Part shown: in pieces, positions 1-9,479 of the stretch
Position numbering within the stretch: position 1 is the first letter of the stretch
Layout of the letters: each line of letters opens with the position of its first letter
DNA from: Hofstenia miamia
Taxonomy: Eukaryota; Xenacoelomorpha; Acoela; Hofsteniidae
Length of the DNA: 46,475 bases
NCBI GenBank assembly: GCA_900660155.1
Contig: CABFPE010000415.1
Span: 329,224-375,698, forward strand
Reading direction: 5' to 3'
Notes under the pieces: model-generated
The model's database searches: none
Told to the model about the DNA's origin: nothing
The model's input: only the letters and a program-made list of their open reading frames with translations
Position numbers and translations under genes: made by a program

Positions 1-29
<29 letters not shown>
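1..29. repeat. (TA)n microsatellite at window start
   Basis: Uninterrupted TA dinucleotides open the window. The window also closes in (TA)n at 46456-46475, so both ends may be places where assembly or windowing stopped in simple sequence. Confidence 0.95.
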
Positions 30-32
<3 letters not shown>

Positions 33-3000
33 ACTTCAATATTATACTTTGCAATGCTCTCTCAAAAACTTGAAGCTCAATGAGTTTTTTAAAATGATGA
101 AACTTGTGCCACAAAAAACAAATATTTCTTTTTATAATTTATGTTTTTTGGCATTAAACAAAATTATTTTCTTAATGATATTATTCATTCTCTTTGAAAA
201 TTTTATACATATAAGCAACTTTCGTGACCAATAGAAAAATAAAACCTTTATATTCTCCATTAGCCTCCAGGGAATAATCTATACAACCATATAATACTAT
301 AAATAAAGGATAGTACTAGTTTTAGGCTATTATAACACTGAAAACGTAAATTGTGATTTATGATTTGATCAAACACAATAACTATTTCAATCGGAGTAAT
401 GCTTTGTGAAACTGAAAATAAGCAGACGAATGTTGATTCCCCTTAAAAGACAAAAACTGCCCAATGTGAATTAGTCATCATTATTTACCAAAACTTCAGC
501 CATTTTACATTTGCTTCATTATATAAAAAAATTTGTAATCATATTTTCTTCTTATAAATTTCTAGATATATTGATTTTGAAAAACAAGGTTTACTGTTTA
601 CAAGCAAAAATTCCTTTTTTGTTTGTTAACAACAAAGAATAGGTAAAAACTGATTGGAAGCACTCCCTTTACATTTTTTTGTGTCACAGACGCATAGATT
701 TTACATTTTCTTAAAACTACTACAACCTGTTTTTGTAAATAGTAAATTTAATATTTCGTATATGCTACATAATTAGTCTAAAATTTAATTCCTTTAAGAG
801 CAGAACATGATGTTTAACATTATTTCAACTAAATTTCACGATATTTAAGTATTTTATCATAATATAGGCAGCTTTTGGAAATTTCAATTCTTGATTCTAT
901 ATTTATTCAACACAATAAGATCAGGGTATACCCAGAAATTTATGGCATAGAACATCGCAGCTATAATCAACTTGAGTAATCAAAGTACCCCCCCTCAGAA
1001 ATTTTTCAAATTTTTTTATAACTTCCAACTTTTTTTCTAAAAAAATAGATATAGGTGATCAAAACCATTTTTGAAAAACTGAAGGGGATATTTCACCAAG
1101 TACCCTTGTGGACGAAAATGAATAACACTTTTATTTAAGCAAGGACAACTACAATTAGATTCGTTGATTAAAAAATTTTTAAATATATAAGTATCCATTC
1201 AATTAAATTAAATGCATTTACTATAGTTCAAATGTATTTATACTGAGAATTACATTTCGAAATAATTAGAGGTAGGAATTGTAGATACAGCTTTCACTTG
1301 TTCTTAATGGAACACTAAAATTTCTAAGTTTGACATTATTAAATCTTTTTACCCATTTAGTAAAAGTAAACAAAGTAGTTTGCAATTTATGGCTTTAACG
1401 CTGTAATCATTTCCTTTGGGATTTCGAATTATTAAACTCTGGATATAAAGAGCATTTAATGCCATTTTCCAATCAAATATAAATTTGATGATTTATCAGC
1501 ATCAATGATAAAACTTTATTATAAAAGATAATGACAATACAGGTTGAGTGAAGACTTATATATCGCACTTAGATAAACTTCTTCAAACAGGTAGGTCCTC
1601 AACCGTGATTTCAAATCTGAAAGTAATAAATAGAGAAATTAAGGCATTCCTTCGTGCAAAAATTGTCCTTAGCCGTGTAAGTATGTTGGGATGTTTTATA
1701 CGTATTTCAGCCATTAATAGATATTTAATAAGGTGTAGCATAAAAAGAGTTTTTAACCATTCTATGTACATAAATCTGGTAATTCTATTCAAACATATTC
1801 AGAAATCTTCTAGTGCTGCTAATTCAATAAATCAATTCATTAAGTTCAAAAACCAATCAAGTAGGCGCATCAATAATATAGAAATCACCAGTAAGTGCAG
1901 CATTGAATATGTTGCCGAAATTAATACAAATTTAGAAGATCAAAGCAATTTAACAAATTGCGAAATATATAAAATATTTTGATTTGCAAACATCGATTTT
2001 TTGTGCTATGTTGGTATGTATGTGCTATCTATATGTTTATGTTCCATATTTTATAAATTATATTTATTGTTATAGTAGATTTATTTGCAATTTTGACATT
2101 ACCTTCAAATTTGGAATTTTATATTTTTGTAAATGCAGCATATTTTGATAAATTTATATTTTGTCAGAGCAGCTAGGAAATGGGTCGTTTATTCCAAAAA
2201 AGTAAAAGTGATTGACTGCGTAAATAACTAAACAATGGTATGAAAACGTTTTTTGAATATCTATTCTGTCACATCATCAAAAGAGTGTCATTAGAAAATA
2301 TAATGATAAAACTGTTTACAAGCTAAACAACTTAAAAATTTTTTTATTAAAATATAATTAAATGGTGATACTGAATTATATTTAAATAATTTATATGAAA
2401 GTTTCTATAAATTATGTCTTTAGTTCTAATCTAAATCTTATGTAAGCCTTAATATAAATGACTAAATGCACTGTATATGTTCGGCAACCATTTAAGTACA
2501 ATTAAATTTGAAGCGAATTAGACAAGTCTTGTATGCAGAATCGAAGAATATGGGTATATAGGCATGGTACTAGATAAATGAATTTCATCAATCATTAATT
2601 GATGTAAAACAACCAATAAAAACTGTTTTTTATTTTTAAATTGCAATTAATATAAGATTTACTTTTTATTACTTTGAAAAAAAAATTTCATTGACTTTAT
2701 CAATGCCAATGGCTAGCAGAGATAAAATTCGCAATTTACCTTGGATAGTAGACGAAATTAATTTTTTTAGAGAGGAGAAATCGTTCTCCTTTAGTATTAG
2801 CAAAAGGTAGTATTAAAAATACAATATCAATATTTGGAAAGCGTGTCAGCAAACTATTTCAATTGGTACACCGCAAATAACGTAAAATACACTCGAGGGA
2901 GGCCCAGTCATCAAGATTGGACAAATACTTTGAAAACTGAAGTAATTCTGTAGTAAAGTCATATACAGAATTGGGTCTAAGGATATAATTTTCATTTGAA

Positions 3001-3350
3001 CATCCATTAGTGATGCTATTTAATACAAAATTTGTTGTTTAGATTATAGTTTTTTCTGCTTAATAGTTTAGCACTTAATAGTTAAACCTTCCCCGTTATT
3101 AAGGAAAAAACTCATTTTGCTTTTTTCTCGATATTTGCCATGAAAATATGACAAATCAAAAAAAAATTCTGAAAATTTTCTTAAATGACGTCATATGAAA
3201 TTGTTGTTCTTGAACTACACTGCCCTTCAATGGTCAAAAAATCATTATAAGATTTTTGGAAAACTAGTACTATTGGGGTAAAAGCAAACTGATGATGCGA
3301 TCAGTGAACATTAAATAGGGGAAATATAAATTAAACAAACAAATATTTTA

Positions 3351-3353
<3 letters not shown>
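30..3353. other. AT-rich intergenic sequence
   Basis: No convincing gene, RNA gene or complete element was seen. The one longer frame (1548-1982) is listed separately. Short plus-strand frames at the start, such as 28-234, begin in the TA repeat and look like chance openings. Confidence 0.6.
1548..1982 (+). CDS. unassigned 144-codon open frame, coding status doubtful
   Basis: This is the longest plus-strand opening in the first 4.9 kb. It begins with GTG, which is not a normal eukaryotic start. The first in-frame ATG is near residue 46 (MLGCF), leaving about 99 codons. The predicted protein is basic and rich in Ile, Ser, Asn and Arg. It has no signal peptide, membrane segment or family motif that I recognise. 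A minus-strand frame overlaps at 1583-1792. It could be a terminal exon, a worn transposon fragment or chance. Transcript evidence would decide. Confidence 0.15.
   Translation: MKTYISHLDKLLQTGRSSTVISNLKVINREIKAFLRAKIVLSRVSMLGCFIRISAINRYLIRCSIKRVFNHSMYINLVILFKHIQKSSSAANSINQFIKFKNQSSRRINNIEITSKCSIEYVAEINTNLEDQSNLTNCEIYKIF

Positions 3354-3381
<28 letters not shown>
3354..3381. repeat. (TA)n microsatellite
   Basis: Pure TA run; a second lies about 70 bp downstream. Confidence 0.95.
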
Positions 3382-3385
<4 letters not shown>

Positions 3386-3452
3386 TAATTGGGATTTTAA
3401 CAAACAAAACAATAATTTCACCTATTTGTGTTATATACACACAATTACGCAA

Positions 3453-3476
3453 ATATATATATATATATATATATAA
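3453..3476. repeat. (TA)n microsatellite
   Basis: Pure AT/TA run in non-coding sequence. Confidence 0.95.
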
Positions 3477-4213
3477 ATATCAAAACAATGGTTATAGTTT
3501 TCTGAGTCACTAATGTATAGTATAGATATATATGCTATACAAAATAGCCATTGAGGTTTTTAGTGACAGAAAGAGCTTACAATAATTTCACAAAGGTTAT
3601 TGTAGGCACTACCATTTATAGAAAATTCCAAAAATTGACCACAAATGGCCCAAAAAACAATGCTTGTCAATAAAGAATAGAGCATGTAAAAAAAATTACT
3701 AATTACAATTGATTTTACACCCACTAAAGAGAAATTTTATTCCACAACAACAAAGTATTTTGGTTGGAAACTGACAAATACAAAAGTGACATACAATGAA
3801 AGTACATTATTTAATTTTACATATGTTCAGCATTATTTATGCATAAATCTTTCCTGAATAAGGCCTTCCATATTGACACTACTCAAAATTTTTTTGTGAT
3901 AATAATTCTTTCAAAATGACTGTCACACATAGAGTTGCTGAATTTCTGATAAAAAAATGAAGCACCACCTAAAACATCATTTGTACAAAATGAACTCACT
4001 AAATTCAAAGAATATTTGGAACAGAGGACCAAATTCGACAGCAGAATTCTGTTTTGTACTTCTTGCTTGAACACCACAGTATTCTTTTGACATATTACTG
4101 GAATTTTTATATGCCAATAAACAATAAAACGTTTTATGTTCGTCTTATAGTGGTATAAAATGTGTAGGACGTCTTAAGGTACGTCTTTTAACCGTCTATA
4201 AAGCGAACGTTTC

Positions 4214-4330
4214 ACGATGGGCTTTGTCCCGGGGCAAATGAACTGAGTTAAATGCTTTTTGTAGTGATACACAATGGACCATGTCCGGCACATGTTCCGA
4301 GAGTATTTATCTCATGCCGGGGTAAATAAG
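4214..4330. repeat. dispersed repeat, CGATGGGCTTTG family, copy A
   Basis: A stretch beginning CGATGGGCTTTG, followed by GGGCAAAT, GTTAAATGC and GTGATACACAATGG, recurs in diverged form near 7171 and at both ends of the element at 20816-21139. The order of the blocks is kept between copies, so this is a repeat family and not chance. No coding capacity is seen. Confidence 0.55.
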
Positions 4331-4697
4331 AAATATCTAAACAAAATATATCATTTTACAATATTGATTAAACAAAAAAAGCTACGTTTCTACTAAAATA
4401 TGAACATTAATTTTGCATTTACATTGAAATATTGTATTTAACAGATTCACAAACTATACACAGCCAATCAAAAAAATGAGCCGCGTTTATTTATCTTGCC
4501 ATAAACATACATTTACAATCATTTAATGTAATACTAAAAAACTGTAGCTGAAATCAATTATATTCAAGAGGATAATTGTATAAATTATTTCATTCTAAAG
4601 TCAGCAGTCTTGAACTACTAAAAGTCTTGTCAAGGAGAGTATTAAACAATTAAATTCAATTTTGTGAGATTAATAAACGGTAAGATTTATTTTTTAC

Positions 4698-4914
4698 TTA
4701 AACTCTGTCCCAGTTAATAAGTAAAGTTTTATATCAATAATTGGGGTTTTATTATACCGTAAATATCATGGTTTTGGCCTGAATTAGATAGTTTAGGATC
4801 TTGTGGATATTATAAAAAAATGAAAGTCAAAACTTAAAATTATAATCGTGTTTATATCATACTATCTCATTTTTTTAATAAACCGGTTTACTTATTAACT
4901 GGGACAGAGTTTAA
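4698..4914. mobile_element. MITE with perfect 28-bp terminal inverted repeats
   Basis: Bases 4698-4725 and 4887-4914 are exact reverse complements. The left arm starts TTAAACTCTGTCCCAGTTAA and the right arm ends with its complement. The element is about 217 bp with no coding capacity, as expected for a nonautonomous DNA transposon moved by another element's transposase. The outermost TTAA on each side could be a piggyBac-type target duplication inside the arms. Alternatively a TA duplication would point to Tc1/mariner. The perfect arms suggest recent activity or selection against decay. Confidence 0.8.
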
Positions 4915-4997
4915 TTAACAATCATATGCAATATTCAGAAATTCTCTTATAGGGGATGGACGAATAAACGCGCAACTTAGAGATTTTTCTAATCTTG

Positions 4998-5411
4998 ATG
5001 ACTAAAAATGAACTAAAAAGATCAGATACATTAAAACTTGAATATGAAAATATTGTTTTTATCATAAAGTCGAAATTCATTAAATGCTTGAAAAATCAAT
5101 GTAAAAATGTGAAATTGAGTAATACTATTACTCCTACAATCAAAGAATTTCAACATTCGAAGATATTTAAGCCAAAATTAGTCATTTCAAGTAATATTTT
5201 AAAAAATGATAATGGTACTTTAAGTGAAAAAGAATGCAAAAAAATTGTTCAAAATGTTGAGAAGTCAATTAAAAATTTGGGAACGAAAGGGCCAAGTGTA
5301 GAACAATTGAAATTAAATGCATTACAAGAAATTTGTCCACTCGTCAATGCCGTTTTCAAAATGGAAATTATTGAATTAGTGTTTCCACTTGCTATCTTAA
5401 ACTGTAAGTGA
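4998..5411 (+). CDS. unassigned 137-codon frame just upstream of LINE relic
   Basis: An ATG-initiated frame (the ATG follows an in-frame TTG at 4995) encodes a Lys- and Asn-rich protein. Its last third includes GTKGPSVEQLKLNALQ followed by a hydrophobic stretch ending near VFPLAILNCK. That tail loosely recalls the start of LINE reverse transcriptases (KxxGxDG ... LFxxSLxxGxFP). It lies before the endonuclease, which is the wrong order for a single LINE, so it may come from a second element or another transposon type. No signal peptide or membrane anchor is visible. I do not recognise it with confidence. Confidence 0.3.
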   Translation: MTKNELKRSDTLKLEYENIVFIIKSKFIKCLKNQCKNVKLSNTITPTIKEFQHSKIFKPKLVISSNILKNDNGTLSEKECKKIVQNVEKSIKNLGTKGPSVEQLKLNALQEICPLVNAVFKMEIIELVFPLAILNCK

Positions 5412-5453
5412 AGAAAGTTTTTTCGATAATACTTTTTCGAAGTTATTTGCCTT

Positions 5454-5765
5454 TTGGTTTTTGAAAAAAACTTATACAAAGAAATTTTCATTGCAAATCA
5501 AACAACAAACTTATTTATTATTATGGGTGATTATAACCAAAATTTTTATGTGAAATTGAAAAAAAAGAAATTTAACGATTTAATTGATGTCTTTAATATG
5601 GAAGTTCTAAATATAAATATACCAACGCCTATTAACTTTGTTAAGTCTTCTTTAATTGATTATATCATTACTGACATCTCAAGTATTAAAACATATGAGG
5701 TTTTCGGTACAGATTTTTTAAGATCAGATCACTTACTGTCATGTGCAATATTTAATAATATATAG
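5454..5765 (+). pseudogene. LINE AP-endonuclease domain fragment
   Basis: The 103-residue frame holds the C-terminal half of an APE-type endonuclease, which nicks target DNA for target-primed reverse transcription. Visible motifs are MGDYN (residues 24-28, the family's GDFN), SLIDYI (66-71, the S-x-IDYI motif) and RSDHLL (90-95, the catalytic SDH). The N-terminal half with the first acidic residue is not in frame. The frame ends in a stop just after the SDH motif, and the reading continues with frameshifts into the linker. Confidence 0.85.
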
Positions 5766-6204
5766 ACTCAAAAAGATACACGGATATATTGTACTCAAAG
5801 ATTTTATTCAAAGAAATATTTTAACAACAATAATTTTTTGCGGAAGTTGATCAACTTGAACTGGAATGATTATTACTTTGGTACAACAGTGGATCAAAAA
5901 TGATGTTTATATTTGATAATTTAACAAGTATTTATCTTAAGATTTGTCTCTTTACAAAGATTTAGAAACACAATGTAAACAAAATGTGGAAGATATGGAT
6001 ATCTAAAGAATCGAAAGAATGCATTAGAAAAAAGCATAAGGCACTCAAAAAATTTTTCAAAACTGGACGAAAGACAACTATGATCATTATAAATCATTAA
6101 GAAATAAAGCCTTAACAAAATGCAATTTTGATTTACAAGCTTTTTTACAAAAATCTTTTAATGAAAAAATCTGTTAAACAAAAGTGGTAATGTGCTTCGA
6201 ATTT

Positions 6205-6532
6205 TTTAAATTTTAATGAAGAAAATGAAATTTCTTATATAGTAAATGATAATGGTGAATGTATTACAAATGAAAAAACAATCAGTAATATTTTAAATGA
6301 AAGATTTGTGAAACTAGGAAACAATGACAACCTAAATACAAAGTTTAAACATTTTTATCATAAGCATCACAATGTTAGAAAAAATTTTGCTCCCTATAAA
6401 CCATGGTTTATTACCATTGCAGAATTTTCACGGAATTTTACAAAGAAGCAAAGAAAATTAATTGGAACAAAGCGAAAGGTCATTATGAATTTCCTCTTGG
6501 TTGTTAAAAAAGTGTCATATGTATTTTATTGA
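6205..6532 (+). pseudogene. LINE linker between endonuclease and reverse transcriptase
   Basis: An open stretch runs through NDNGECITNEKTISNILNER and continues into a basic segment (KKQRKLIGTKRK). This placement, with an NDNG turn followed by a helix, is usual in CR1/Jockey LINEs about 200 residues after the endonuclease. The continuous frame from 6308 to 6532 is its second half. After 6532 the reading shifts frame. Confidence 0.6.
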
Positions 6533-6820
6533 GACCTCTGTGTGACAGAATCAACTTACTCTGGTTAATTTAAAAATTGCCAAATTTACACCAATATATA
6601 TAAGAAAAGAAGAAAAAATTCTGCAGAGAAACATTTCAACCAATTTCAGTTTTAACAGCAATTAATAAAATATTTCAAAATTATTATTCAATCAAATTAA
6701 CCTAGATGTGGAAGAAAATGAATTAATATCAAAAACATCAGTTTGGATTTTAAAAAGTTACCTCTACAAATGATGCCTTACTTTATGCTGTTGAAGACTG
6801 GAGATCAAAATTAGACAGGA

Positions 6821-7165
6821 ATGAAAAAAATATATGTAGTATCACTAGATATTTCAAAGGCATTTAATTCAATAAACCATTCTATTTTATTGGAAAAGTT
6901 GAAGCAGATTTATAATTTTAGTGATTCATTAATAGAAATATTAAATAGTTATTTAAGTAATAGATATCAGTATGTGAAACTAAACGAAGAAATATCAAAT
7001 TCATTAGAAATAAACCATGGAGTACCACAAGGATCAGTACTGGGTCCATTACTATTTAAGTATATGTAAATGATATAGATCAGCACATTAATGGTAATCA
7101 TGCACAATTTGCAGATGATACTCTCATTTGTTGTAATGATATCTCAACTTGCTTAATGCGGATGT
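6821..7165 (+). pseudogene. LINE reverse transcriptase core, frameshifted
   Basis: The first frame (6821-7069) contains SLDISKAFNSINH (residues 8-20; Asp10 is the first catalytic aspartate) and HGVPQGSVLGPLLF (66-79). The frame then shifts near 7061-7066, and the new frame reads VNDID followed by FADDT at 7108-7122, the family's F-x-DD box. All three catalytic aspartates can thus be read across two frames. The thumb region and the 3' UTR are missing. It is a dead copy. Confidence 0.92.
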
Positions 7166-7170
7166 TACAT

Positions 7171-7385
7171 GATGGGCTTTTAACCTAGAGCAAAACACTT
7201 AAGTTAAATGCACTCTGTGTATCATTTGTTCCTGCTCGGGGACAAATTATGAAATAAAACAATGTGCTATTTCAAAGGGGACAAATTGTAAAAGACCCTC
7301 CGTGTAACAGCTTGCATCGAGCAATTTAATTCAATTCTTACCAGCGATCTTTTGAAAATGAGTTGGTCGCACGATGACGTTATTA
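7171..7385. repeat. CGATGGGCTTTG family, copy B, truncating the LINE
   Basis: The stretch starting TGATGGGCTTTTAACC shares ordered blocks with copy A and with the hAT-like element at 20.8 kb: GAGCAAAAC, ACTTAAGTTAAATGCA, TGTGTATCA, then CTATTTCAAAGGGG. It starts right where LINE homology ends, so it may have inserted into the LINE. The right border is uncertain; CGCACGATGACG near 7369-7380 may be the other end. Confidence 0.45.
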
Positions 7386-8280
7386 TTTTGATCTCGAAAT
7401 ATGGGACAATAGAGACTCTAGGTTCAAAGATAAATTTTTAAAAGTAGCATCATGCATATAAATAGGAGAAATTATATACAAATCTGGTAGGTATATTATA
7501 ACAAATAACAATATTAAAAAACTATTTAGAAAATGATGTAAGGGCAAGTGGAACTTGGGAAGCAATTCAAGAAGCCATCTGGTTCAAGCGCCGATAGATG
7601 TTATTGGGGCTATATGGGTCAAACGGGCTTTTTGAAAGGAGCCATGAGAGCTGGGAAATCAACTAATTCATCTTTAATGACATTTTTCATTTATATTTCT
7701 ATTTTTTAGTAATAAAACATTAAATAATTTTTAAAAATTTAATAAATTCTACATGTTTATTTAAAACTGAAATCAAAATTTGCAATTGCTGTAATAGTAA
7801 AAATAACTATTTGCATAAATGAAAAATAAATGCATTCTAAATAGAAGTGCATGACACAATTTTATTTTCAAAATAATTAGCATAATTTTCACGAATTAAT
7901 CTTGCTTCTGAGGAGCTAGTGTTTAAAGATATTAATCCAGTAAGCATAAAATCCCATGAACTATTTAATTCCTCTGTGGAACTTGGTATGTAGAATACAA
8001 CTTGAAATTACAATAATCTTAGCTTTATTGGGGTCTAAATATATTGTTCTGAGTATGATTCTAAATCTGTGTACAAAAGCATTTTCTTTACTACGTCTTG
8101 TTCAGCTTAATCTGTAATTAAATTTTCGTTGTTTTTGAGTAAGATTTCGAAGGGGGTATGGCTTCATTAGATTTTTGGATAAAGCAAATGCGTCATCTGC
8201 TACAAAAACATATGGTACAGAATCCAATACTGGACTTTCCTTGAGTACATTTAATACACTGTTTTGTAAGGTATTAAAGA

Positions 8281-8384
8281 AGGCTGAACCTTTGTATACA
8301 CCACCATTGCTTTCCCTCCATGGACGTCTGAAAGGCTGAACCTTTGTATACACCACCATTGCTTTCCCTCCCTGGACGTCTGAG
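8281..8384. repeat. 52-bp tandem duplication inside the Harbinger transposase
   Basis: The units 8281-8332 and 8333-8384 differ at about one base (A versus C at 8320/8372). Because 52 is not divisible by three, the second unit shifts the reading frame between RRPG and SNGGVYKGS. The near identity means the duplication is younger than most of the other damage. Confidence 0.9.
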
Positions 8385-8594
8385 ATCTATGAAAATATAT
8401 TCATGTTTCGCGTTTACTATTGCAAAGTAGTATATACTATAAAATCCTTTATAGTTATAACAGAGTGAACCAGTACATGTAAGATTCTTAATAGCTACGT
8501 GATTGCCATTTATACTTCCAAGACAATGTGGAAAGCCCCATACGTCTAGATACTCTTGACTAATGTTATTCCATTTTTCCTCTGTATTTGGTGT

Positions 8595-8951
8595 CTAAAA
8601 TAATTTTAATTAATTTAAGATGATGACAATGATTTGAAGGACGATTCAGAATTTTCTCCTCCTGTTAAAAAAGAGCAAAGAAAAATGAAACTTGGGAGCA
8701 AGTTCTGCCAACACTTAAAGCAGAACAAAAAGACACGTGGCAGCTTTTGGGAACTTGTTTGCTCTCTAATTTATATGAAGTGAATCCTGAATTTCGGCTG
8801 TTTTCCTCAAACATCATCAGATACCCCTTTTCATAGACGCCAATTTGAAAACTATTTTTGCAATGGAATCCTATTTGTAATAAAAACTGTTTTTGTGATT
8901 GTATCATAATTTCTACTAAACAAATTTAATTATAGTTTTACTAAAGCAAAC
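8595..8951 (-). other. probable intron of the Harbinger transposase, with opposite-strand coding-like sequence
   Basis: On the minus strand the transposase reads KEEFVK, then GTTTGC, and resumes after TTTTAG with TPNTEEKW, which are neighbouring stretches in HARBI1 proteins; both junctions are in phase 0. Plus-strand frames inside the segment read DDDNDLKDDSEFSPPVKKEQ, then in a shifted frame TWEQVLPTLKAEQKDTWQ and LYEVNPEFRLF. These look protein-like and could be a relic of the second (Myb/MADF-like) protein carried by Harbinger elements. The intron call is fairly firm; the second-protein idea is speculative. Confidence 0.5.
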
Positions 8952-9479
8952 CTTTACAAATTCTTCTTTCAAGCACTTCAATATTGCTGTACAACATTGA
9001 GGAACTATTTGTCCGATTAATGTCCGAGGTATTCTAAAGTTTTTTCCCAAATCAATATACGTTGATCAGCAGCCAAGAACCTCAGCGTTAAAACTAGCCT
9101 CTGCTTAGAAAAGATTGACTGTCTCATACATGTATCTTCTTTAGAAATGTGAGACTCTACTAGCTTTAAAATGTATTCCAAATTTTTTTTATCTATTCTC
9201 AAAAAATTCTTAAAATTTTGCGGATCTGTTAAGTACATGCATAATTCGTTCACAATGCAAAAGTAATATTCATAATTTTTTCGTCGTAATGCCAGTTTTT
9301 TTGCCCAAAACTTCCTATTTCGTTTGCTTTGACTATTGCTTTGCATGTATATGTGTGTCAACAACAGAAATGCAGCTAACTGTCTTTGATTCATATTTTA
9401 TAATGATATCTTTTGCTAATTGCAGTAGCAATACACTTGGTATCTATATCAAGGTCATTGTAATAATTCCCTAGATCTT

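Larger units (their letters stand above)
5454..7188 (+). mobile_element. decayed non-LTR retrotransposon (LINE, CR1/Jockey-like)
   Basis: Endonuclease, linker and reverse transcriptase sequences follow in the expected order on the plus strand, broken by stops and frameshifts. Linker traces include a KKHKALKK-type stretch near 6030-6055, VNDNGECITNEKTISNIL near 6240-6295, FQPISVLTAINKIF near 6635-6680 and STNDALLYAVEDW near 6760-6800. The last pieces match the reverse transcriptase region that precedes DISKAF. The 3' part is lost: about 45 bp after FADDT the reading runs into the repeat copy at 7171. This copy cannot make a working protein. Confidence 0.88.
7961..9394 (-). pseudogene. PIF/Harbinger transposase pseudogene (HARBI1-like)
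   Basis: Read from 9394 downward, this is a DDE nuclease that cuts and pastes the element. The N-terminal piece (9394-9017) carries FWAKK and DPQNFKNFLRIDKKNLEYIL, then a DT-x-MR box and TLRFLAADQ, matching the HARBI1 N-terminus. A frameshift near 9058 leads into GKNFRIPRTLIGQIVPQ. A GT...AG intron (8951-8595) follows, then TPNTEEKWNNIS, FPHCLGSINGNHV, YKGFYSIYYFAIV, PYVFVADDAF, MKPYPLRNLT, FNYRLS, KENAF and ISSCILHT. Lesions are the frameshift, a 52-bp tandem duplication, a TGA at 8102 directly after RLS, and replacement of the first catalytic Asp by Asn (ING in place of IDG, codon at 8518-8520). The second Asp and the Glu remain. Terminal repeats were not identified. Confidence 0.9.

Noticed and set aside
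28..234. 68-codon frame at the window start
   Set aside because: It begins in the TA repeat, has AT-driven composition and no motif.
1583..1792. Minus-strand 69-codon frame
   Set aside because: It lies opposite a longer frame of doubtful status and shows no independent support.
3883..4077. Minus-strand 64-codon frame
   Set aside because: Short, with no recognisable domain or splice context.
7585..7645. Shared CCCATATAGCCC between 7.6 kb and 36.6 kb
   Set aside because: The match is about 12 bases with no extension; chance is likely.
8665..8907. Minus-strand 80-codon frame inside the Harbinger locus
   Set aside because: It lies within the inferred intron between two transposase exons; the opposite strand looks more protein-like.
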